From JBFJWU01 sp041623475 [NCBI: bacterium] (GTDB lineage Bacteria > J088): DNA of 11,753 nucleotides. Shown here in pieces: positions 6,929 through 11,753 of this stretch; the first letter of the stretch is position 1, and each line of letters opens with the position of its first letter. The notes beneath the pieces were generated by a model, which saw only the letters and a list, made by a program, of their open reading frames with translations, made no database searches and was not told the DNA's origin. The stretch spans positions 1 to 11,753 of the forward strand of contig JBFJWU010000070.1 of NCBI GenBank assembly GCA_041623475.1, written 5' to 3'. A program made the translations under genes and the position numbers.

Positions 6929-8337
6929 CAGCGGTAAACGGGCTTTTCCTCAGTTGGGCCGCATCATCAAGTATTGGCATTGATGGCCACGCTGTACCTG
7001 AAGCGGCAATGGTCCAGCAAATTGATCGCATTCGTCACTCCCTGGCTGACGCAGGTATCGGGCCGGGGCATTTGCTGCTGCTAGATCAGGCAGACCCCCT
7101 GGAACTGATCGCAACACTGCTTGCCGGTTGGGAATCCGGCACGTGGCTACTGCCGGTTAACCAGCGCTGGTTGGTCGGTGAACGCGAACAATTGCGTGAC
7201 CGGTTTGCGGCGGCCGCAATCATCGGGCCGGGCGGGCAGGTAGTCCGCGGCGCTTCCAACAGGTTGGATCTGGACGGTGGCGGGGTAGTGCTGATGACCA
7301 GCGGCACGACGGGGCAGCCCAAAGCTGCCGTAATCCAGCTTGAGGCGCTTGTTCGATCCGCGCGGGCTGCAGCGATGCATTTCAATGTGGTTCCGGGAAC
7401 CTGTTGGGGTGCCCCGACACCGTTGTGGCATATCGCCGGCATCGCCGCGCTGGTCCGGTGTGTGGGTGCGGGTGCATCGTTCCGGAGTTATCGAAAATGG
7501 GACCCGGCAATTGTCATGGGCGATATCCAGGCTGGAAAGGTATCTCATTTATCGCTGGTGCCAACGATGCTGTTGGACCTTGTGAGCCGAACTGACGTTG
7601 CCGCACTTGCCACGTTGGATGCGATCCTGCTGGGTGGGGCAGCAGCATCGCCAACCTTGTTGGAGCAGGTCGCGCAGCTCGGATTACCGGTCCGACACAG
7701 TTACGGAATGACTGAAACCAGCGCCGTCGTCGCGGTTGTCAACCAGGTGTTGGACGATTTCGCCCAGCCCCTGGACGGGGTCCGGTTTGGGCTGGAGTCC
7801 CCGGATGACGACGGTGTCGGGATCCTGCGTGTTCATTCGCCGTGGTTGTTTGCCGGCTACCTGGACGATGACCTGTCCACAGATCGGTCGGTTATACAGG
7901 ATGGGTGGTTTGAGACAGGTGACTTTGCCTGCCTGGACTGCACCGGTCGCGTACGGATTGTCGATCGCCGGTCAGACCTGATTATCAGCGGCGGCGAGAA
8001 CATCTATCCGTCCGAGGTCGAGAACGTCCTGTGCCGATTGCCTGGCGTGATGCAGGCGGCGGTCTTTGGTATTCCCGATTCCCGGCTGGGAGCCGTTCCC
8101 GCAGCATTGGTCAAGTCCGATAAGAAAATCTCAGATAAAAGTTTAGAAATAATGTATAAGATATTGGCACAATACAAGATTCCCGAAATAATTTTTGGGA
8201 TAGATGAGCTTCCGGCAGGCCCGGGCGGGAAAGTGTCGAGGGCAGCATGTCGCGCGTTGTTTGAACAAATGGTCGCCGATCCGGGCCCGGTGAATCGCCG
8301 GTCGTGGTCCTGGCATCGACCGGAAGATCGCGCCTGA
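6925..8337 (+). CDS. menE: MenE, o-succinylbenzoate-CoA ligase
   Basis: Acyl-CoA synthetase of the ANL superfamily (470 residues) that adenylates o-succinylbenzoate and transfers it to CoA. The phosphate-binding loop TSGTTGQPK is at residues 125-133, the aromatic/acyl pocket motif HSYGMTETS at 258-266, the TGD of the ribose-binding region at 331-333, the hinge region DRRSDLIISGGENIYPSEVE after it, and the catalytic lysine of the C-terminal domain (GGKVSR) at K436. GTG at 6925 is chosen for the GTGA overlap with menC; upstream open frame lies inside menC and has no family features. From about residue 399 to 428 the codon use changes sharply to AT-rich although the protein fold motif there (QYKIPE..F..DELP) is normal. 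A generic fatty-acyl ligase is possible from motifs alone, but the length and context favour MenE. Confidence 0.93.
   Translation: MTAVNGLFLSWAASSSIGIDGHAVPEAAMVQQIDRIRHSLADAGIGPGHLLLLDQADPLELIATLLAGWESGTWLLPVNQRWLVGEREQLRDRFAAAAIIGPGGQVVRGASNRLDLDGGGVVLMTSGTTGQPKAAVIQLEALVRSARAAAMHFNVVPGTCWGAPTPLWHIAGIAALVRCVGAGASFRSYRKWDPAIVMGDIQAGKVSHLSLVPTMLLDLVSRTDVAALATLDAILLGGAAASPTLLEQVAQLGLPVRHSYGMTETSAVVAVVNQVLDDFAQPLDGVRFGLESPDDDGVGILRVHSPWLFAGYLDDDLSTDRSVIQDGWFETGDFACLDCTGRVRIVDRRSDLIISGGENIYPSEVENVLCRLPGVMQAAVFGIPDSRLGAVPAALVKSDKKISDKSLEIMYKILAQYKIPEIIFGIDELPAGPGGKVSRAACRALFEQMVADPGPVNRRSWSWHRPEDRA
8117..8208 (+). other. AT-rich island within menE
   Basis: By hand count, 21 of 80 bases in 8121-8200 are G or C (26%), against clearly GC-rich DNA on both sides. 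The reading frame is intact. It encodes a lysine- and isoleucine-rich stretch with four ATA codons, a TTA and two AAA within about 30 codons, unlike the GC-ending codons used elsewhere in menE. It corresponds to the linker and start of the last helix/strand of the C-terminal domain, a normal part of MenE. The origin is unknown: recombination, or selection on the DNA or RNA, are both possible. Confidence 0.7.
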
Positions 8338-8340
8338 ACC

Positions 8341-8359
8341 CGGACTCACGTCTGTTTTT
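8341..8359 (+). terminator. Weak intrinsic terminator-like hairpin after menE
   Basis: CGGAC (8341-8345) pairs with GTCTG (8350-8354), one G-U included, around a TCAC loop, and is followed directly by five T (8355-8359). It starts 4 nt after the menE stop. The stem is short, so termination would be partial at best. The T-run overlaps the -35 box of the next promoter. Confidence 0.35.
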
Positions 8360-8386
8360 GCCCGACCAAGGCATGGTCAATATACT
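8358..8386 (+). promoter_or_regulatory. Sigma70-type promoter for sdhCAB
   Basis: TTGCCC (8358-8363, 4 of 6) and TATACT (8381-8386, 5 of 6) are separated by the optimal 17 nt. The start site would be near 8392-8394, giving a leader of about 100 nt before sdhC. It is the best promoter match I found in the window, and it sits where the men operon ends and the sdh operon begins. Confidence 0.6.
8364..8378 (+). promoter_or_regulatory. Palindrome in the -35/-10 spacer (operator candidate)
   Basis: GACCA (8364-8368) and TGGTC (8374-8378) are perfect inverted repeats around AGGCA, lying fully within the 17-nt spacer of the sdh promoter. A protein bound here would compete with RNA polymerase. I do not recognise the motif as a known regulator's site, and 5-bp arms can arise by chance. 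Confidence 0.3.
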
Positions 8387-8448
8387 GTAGCCATTGGATG
8401 CAGGCTGATGGTGCCCGTTCTGGGTTTCCGCCGTAGCTTTTAGAACAA

Positions 8449-8463
8449 ACGAAATAATTTCGT
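8449..8463 (+). promoter_or_regulatory. 15-bp perfect palindrome in the sdhC leader
   Basis: ACGAAAT and ATTTCGT flank a single central A (8456). The site is AT-rich in a GC-rich neighbourhood and lies 33 nt upstream of the sdhC start. It could be a transcription factor site; with a one-base centre it would form only a smaller hairpin in RNA. The regulator is unknown. Confidence 0.45.
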
Positions 8464-8464
8464 A

Positions 8465-8478
8465 CTCGGAAGTCCGAG
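8465..8478 (+). promoter_or_regulatory. Second palindrome or hairpin next to the sdhC ribosome-binding site
   Basis: CTCGGA (8465-8470) and TCCGAG (8473-8478) are perfect inverted repeats separated by AG. As RNA it gives a CTCGG/CCGAG stem with an AAGT tetraloop, ending 5 nt before the AAGGA of sdhC. It starts one base after the palindrome at 8449-8463. Confidence 0.4.
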
Positions 8479-8483
8479 CAGGA

Positions 8484-8488
8484 AAGGA
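8484..8488 (+). promoter_or_regulatory. Ribosome-binding site of sdhC
   Basis: AAGGA, within GGAAAGGAT, lies 7 nt before the ATG at 8496 and fixes that start. Another ATG at 8488 is out of frame and ends after three codons. Confidence 0.75.
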
Positions 8489-8495
8489 TGAGTGA

Positions 8496-9152
8496 ATGAG
8501 TCGGGCCTTGAGCTTTTACCGTACGTCGGTAGGCAAGAAGATTGTCATGGCTGTAACCGGCTTTATGCTGGTGGGCTTTGTCATTGGCCACATGGTTGGC
8601 CACCTTGGGATGTTCGCCGGCAAAGAGGCGTACAACGCCTATGCCGCGTTTTTGAAGAGCCTGGGTGCCGGGCTGTGGGCGGCACGCATCGGCTTGCTGG
8701 CTGCGCTGGTGTTGCATGTTGTATCGGCGATCCAGGTAAAACGCCAAAGTCGCACGGCACGGTCGCAGGACTATGCGGTTAAAAAGAACCTGGAAACGGG
8801 GCTGTCGGCACGGACGATGCTGTACGGAGGGCTGCTGCTGTTGGCGTTTATCGGTTACCACCTGGCGCACTTTACGCTGCTGGTCACCGGTCCCGGATAC
8901 AGCCCGACCGACGCATACGGGAACATGGTGGCGGCGTTCAACGTGCCGGCGATCCTGGCTGTATACATCGTGGCAATGATCATGCTGGGCATGCATCTTT
9001 ACCACGGGGTCTGGAGCATGCTGCAGACGCTGGGTGTCGACTTTCCCGAACTGGGCGCCCTGCGGTACAAACTGGCGCCCGGAATCGCTGCAGTCACAAT
9101 TATCGGTTATCTGTCTGTTCCGCTGGCAATCGCCATCGGCGTCATCAAATAG
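8496..9152 (+). CDS. sdhC: SdhC, cytochrome b subunit of type-B succinate dehydrogenase/fumarate reductase
   Basis: Single membrane anchor (218 residues) of the b558 family that binds two hemes and the quinone and anchors SdhA/SdhB at the inner side of the membrane. Five hydrophobic segments are visible at about 15-40, 60-81, 107-131, 145-172 and 185-216. Histidines able to ligate two hemes are H32/H36 in the first, H74 in the second, H122/H125 in the third and H167/H170 in the fourth. This di-heme, one-polypeptide layout, with no separate sdhD, is type B and in known members works with menaquinone, which fits the adjacent men genes. The N-terminal SFYRTSVGKKIVMAVTG segment is typical. ATG at 8496 has a good SD site. 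The stop is 15 nt before sdhA. Confidence 0.93.
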   Translation: MSRALSFYRTSVGKKIVMAVTGFMLVGFVIGHMVGHLGMFAGKEAYNAYAAFLKSLGAGLWAARIGLLAALVLHVVSAIQVKRQSRTARSQDYAVKKNLETGLSARTMLYGGLLLLAFIGYHLAHFTLLVTGPGYSPTDAYGNMVAAFNVPAILAVYIVAMIMLGMHLYHGVWSMLQTLGVDFPELGALRYKLAPGIAAVTIIGYLSVPLAIAIGVIK

Positions 9153-9167
9153 GCTGGGGGCAGCACA

Positions 9168-11090
9168 ATGGTACAAACACTGAATGGAAACGTCCCCCAG
9201 GGACCAATTGACAAGCTTTGGGATGAGCACCGCTTCAACATGAAGCTGGTGAATCCGGCAAACAAACGAAAATACAAAGTGATTGTGGTCGGCACCGGAC
9301 TAGGTGGCGGTGCAGCCGCTGCGACGCTGGCACAGCTGGGCTATCAGGTGGAATGTTTTTCGTTCCACGATACGCCACGGCGTGCGCACAGTATTGCTGC
9401 CCAGGGCGGGATTAACGCCGCCAAAAGCTATCCCGGCGACGGTGACAGTATTTATCGATTGTTCTACGACACCGTCAAGGGCGGCGATTACCGGTCGCGT
9501 GAAGCCAACGTTTATCGCCTGGCACAAATCAGCAATAACATCATCGACCAGTGTGTCGCGTTAGGCGTACCGTTTGCGCGCGAATACAGTGGCTACCTGG
9601 CCAACCGTTCGTTTGGTGGCGCCCAGGTTTCGCGAACGTTTTATGCCCGGGGACAGACCGGCCAGCAATTGCTGCTGGGAGCGTATTCAGCCCTGGCCCG
9701 GCAGATTGCCCTGGGGCAGGTCAATATGCACACCCGCAAGGAACTGCTGGACATCGTTGTAATCGATAATCGCTGCCACGGTATTGTTGTCCGGGACCTG
9801 GTCACCGGCGCGGTGGAGCGCCACAGTGGTGACGCAGTGGTTATGGCGACCGGTGGCTACGGTAACGTCTTTTACTTGTCTACCAACGCCATGAACAGCA
9901 ACGTGTCGGCGACCTGGCGCGCCCACAAACGTGGCGCTTTGTTTGCCAATCCGTGCTATACACAGATTCACCCGACCTGCATTCCGGTTTCCGGCGACTA
10001 CCAGTCAAAATTGACTCTGATGAGCGAATCACTGCGAAACGACGGACGTGTCTGGGTGCCGAAACAGGCTGGGGACAGCCGCAAGCCGTCGGACATTCCC
10101 GAAGGCGAACGTGACTACTATCTGGAGCGTCGGTACCCAAGCTTTGGCAACCTGGTACCCCGGGACGTTGCGTCACGTGCTGCCAAAGAGCGTTGCGATG
10201 CCGGATTCGGTGTTGGCGATACAGGCAGGGCGGTCCTGCTGGATTTTGCCAGTGCGATCCAGCGTGACGGCGAAGACGCCATCCGTGCCCGGTACGGCAA
10301 CCTGTTCCAGATGTATGAGCGGATTACCGGTGATGACCCGTACAAGGTCCCGATGAGGATTTATCCCGCGGTGCACTACACAATGGGTGGACTGTGGGTC
10401 GACTATAACCTGCAGAGCAACGTAAATGGCCTGTTTGTCCTGGGCGAAGCCAACTTTTCTGACCACGGTGCCAATCGTCTGGGCGCCAGCGCGCTGATGC
10501 AGGGGTTGGCGGATGGCTATTTTGTGATTCCGTACACACTGGGTAATTTCCTGGCGGACGTGTCACCTGCGGACCGTGTTGCGGACGATGCATCCGAGTT
10601 CCAGGCGGTCGAAAAAGATGTCAATGATCGGATCGAGCAGATGCTGTCGGTTGGCGGCAAACGCACAGTGGATTCCTTCCACCGCGAGCTCGGCTTGACC
10701 ATGTGGGACAAGGTAGGAATGGCACGCAACGAAGCCGGCCTGAAGGAAGCCATCGCGACGATCAAAACGCTGCGCGATGAGTTCTGGAGCGACGTCTGCG
10801 TCCCGGGCAAGGCCAATGAACTGAATCAGGAACTTGAAAAGGCCGGTCGTGTGGCTGACTTCCTGGAATTCGGCGAATTGCTTGCCTACGATGCATTGCA
10901 GCGGGATGAATCCTGCGGCGGCCATTTTCGTGAAGAACACCAAACTGAAGAGGGTGAAGCGAAACGGAACGACGACGATTATGCCTATGTGGCGGCGTGG
11001 GAGTTCAAGGGTGTTGGAGAAACGCCTGAGCTGCACAAGGAAGACCTGGAATTTGAATACGTCCAGTTGAAGCAACGGAGTTACAAATAA
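9168..11090 (+). CDS. sdhA: SdhA, flavoprotein subunit of succinate dehydrogenase/fumarate reductase
   Basis: Catalytic subunit (640 residues) that interconverts succinate and fumarate at a covalent FAD on the cytoplasmic face. The dinucleotide-binding site [20 protein letters not shown] begins near residue 40. The flavinylation motif [10 protein letters not shown] has H74 as the FAD-linked histidine. Substrate-site residues are R337 in RDVASRA (the position proposed for proton transfer), H403 in VHYTMGG and R437 in [10 protein letters not shown]. The C-terminal domain is complete, ending in an acidic region. Its length fits the type-B group with SdhC-SdhA-SdhB gene order. The ATG at 9168 follows a GGGGG at 9156-9160. 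A short N-terminal extension precedes the FAD site. Sequence alone does not tell succinate oxidation from fumarate reduction. The stop overlaps the sdhB start by 1 nt (TAATG). Confidence 0.96.
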   Translation: MVQTLNGNVPQGPIDKLWDEHRFNMKLVNPANKRKYKVIVVGTGLGGGAAAATLAQLGYQVECFSFHDTPRRAHSIAAQGGINAAKSYPGDGDSIYRLFYDTVKGGDYRSREANVYRLAQISNNIIDQCVALGVPFAREYSGYLANRSFGGAQVSRTFYARGQTGQQLLLGAYSALARQIALGQVNMHTRKELLDIVVIDNRCHGIVVRDLVTGAVERHSGDAVVMATGGYGNVFYLSTNAMNSNVSATWRAHKRGALFANPCYTQIHPTCIPVSGDYQSKLTLMSESLRNDGRVWVPKQAGDSRKPSDIPEGERDYYLERRYPSFGNLVPRDVASRAAKERCDAGFGVGDTGRAVLLDFASAIQRDGEDAIRARYGNLFQMYERITGDDPYKVPMRIYPAVHYTMGGLWVDYNLQSNVNGLFVLGEANFSDHGANRLGASALMQGLADGYFVIPYTLGNFLADVSPADRVADDASEFQAVEKDVNDRIEQMLSVGGKRTVDSFHRELGLTMWDKVGMARNEAGLKEAIATIKTLRDEFWSDVCVPGKANELNQELEKAGRVADFLEFGELLAYDALQRDESCGGHFREEHQTEEGEAKRNDDDYAYVAAWEFKGVGETPELHKEDLEFEYVQLKQRSYK

Positions 11091-11753
11091 TGCGCTTGAC
11101 ACTGAAAATCTGGCGGCAGGCGGGACCGGATCAGCCCGGCCAGTTGGTCGACTACCAGTTGGATAACGCCAACGAGCATATGTCATTCCTGGAGATGCTG
11201 GATGTCCTGAACCAGCAATTGATCGAAAAAGGCGAAGATCCGGTCACATTCGAACACGACTGCCGTGAGGGCATCTGTGGCAGTTGTGGCTTTATGATCA
11301 ATGGGCTGGCGCACGGACAGGAAAAGGGCACAACTGTCTGCCAGCTGCACATGCGGCATTTTCAAGACGGCGACACTGTCGTCCTGGAGCCATTCCGGGC
11401 TGACGCATTTCCAATATTGAAGGACCTGATGGTTGATCGCGGCGGTCTGGACCGGATTATCGAAGCGGGTGGTTTTATCAGCGCCCGTACCGGCAGTGCC
11501 CCGGATGCGCACAGTGTTCTGGTACCCAAAGATGATGCGGATCGCGCGTTTGATGCGGCGGCCTGCATCGGCTGTGGTGCATGTGTCGCCGCCTGTCCAA
11601 ACGGGTCGGCGATGCTGTTTACCAGTGCCAAAGTGACCCATCTCGGTTCATTGCCTCAGGGCAGCCCCGAGCACACGCAACGCGTGCTGCGGATGGTCAA
11701 TACCCATGACGAGATGGGCTTTGGTGCATGCAGCAACCACGGCGAGTGCGAGG
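11090..11753 (+). CDS. sdhB: SdhB, iron-sulfur subunit (partial, runs off the 3' end)
   Basis: Translating from the ATG at 11090, which overlaps the sdhA stop (TAATG), gives 221 residues without a stop up to the window edge. This subunit carries electrons from FAD to the quinone site through three clusters. The N-terminal ferredoxin domain has the [2Fe-2S] cysteines C58, C63, C66 and C84 (DCREGICGSC and TTVCQL). The C-terminal domain has CIGCGACVAACP, with C159, C162 and C165 for [4Fe-4S] and C169 as the first [3Fe-4S] ligand, then C214 and C220 as the others. The fourth [4Fe-4S] cysteine is expected about four residues further on, just outside the window. Nothing looks truncated apart from the window end. 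It is the third gene of the sdhCAB operon. Confidence 0.96.
   Translation, partial: MRLTLKIWRQAGPDQPGQLVDYQLDNANEHMSFLEMLDVLNQQLIEKGEDPVTFEHDCREGICGSCGFMINGLAHGQEKGTTVCQLHMRHFQDGDTVVLEPFRADAFPILKDLMVDRGGLDRIIEAGGFISARTGSAPDAHSVLVPKDDADRAFDAAACIGCGACVAACPNGSAMLFTSAKVTHLGSLPQGSPEHTQRVLRMVNTHDEMGFGACSNHGECE

Noticed and set aside
6341-8160. Shared 9-mer AATCTCAGA in menC (6373 region) and in the menE AT-rich island
   Set aside because: Too short, found once in each gene and without extended flanking similarity; expected by chance.
8149-8200. Possible intragenic promoters on either strand in the AT-rich island of menE
   Set aside because: TATAAG- and TATACA-like boxes are present but none has a reasonable -35 at proper spacing; such boxes are expected in AT-rich sequence.
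8346-9230. Minus-strand open frame of 294 residues over the sdh promoter and sdhC
   Set aside because: It runs opposite sdhC, has a Gln/Arg/His-rich composition without recognisable motifs, and would cross the best forward promoter in the window.
1-11753. Mobile elements, CRISPR arrays, tRNA/rRNA genes, defence or toxin-antitoxin genes
   Set aside because: I saw no transposase or integrase motif, spaced direct repeats or RNA gene signature; nearly all of the window is filled by core metabolic genes.

Overview
The window is an ordinary-looking chromosomal segment of a GC-rich bacterium that makes menaquinone by the classical (Men) route and uses a type-B (menaquinone-linked) succinate dehydrogenase/fumarate reductase. 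Every gene I can support is on the + strand and genes are packed tightly. The sequence does not fix a taxon. The MenG N-terminus and the single-subunit b558-type SdhC resemble those of menaquinone-using Gram-negative lineages (for example Myxococcota, Bdellovibrionota, Gemmatimonadota, Bacteroidota) more than the ubiquinone-type enterobacterial versions. That is an impression, not a phylogeny.

Layout: (1) the C-terminal end of a cytochrome P450 (to 353). (2) A 39-nt gap with a GC hairpin, then menH (393-1178). (3) A 49-nt AT-rich gap holding an extended -10-like box and a long nested dyad that includes the Shine-Dalgarno of the next gene. (4) menG-menF-menD-menA-menC-menE (1228-8337), six genes joined by overlapping stop/start codons: 4 nt at four junctions and about 11 nt at menA/menC. 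(5) A 158-nt intergenic region with a weak terminator-like hairpin, a good sigma70-type promoter and three short palindromes. (6) sdhC-sdhA-sdhB (8496 to the window end, sdhB cut off).

How the genes work together: MenF converts chorismate to isochorismate. MenD adds the succinyl semialdehyde unit from 2-oxoglutarate (SEPHCHC), MenH removes pyruvate (SHCHC), MenC dehydrates to o-succinylbenzoate and MenE makes its CoA thioester. MenB and a DHNA-CoA thioesterase, both absent here, would give DHNA. MenA prenylates DHNA and MenG methylates the product to menaquinone. SdhCAB passes electrons between succinate/fumarate and that quinone. The window therefore holds the supply of a quinone beside one of its main users.

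I see no mobile element, CRISPR array, tRNA or rRNA gene, and no unknown multi-gene system. The points most worth a second look are regulatory or compositional: the SD-containing nested palindrome before menG, the fact that all seven men genes begin with GTG or TTG while all three sdh genes begin with ATG, a 26% GC island inside menE, and a cluster of palindromes in the sdh promoter and leader.
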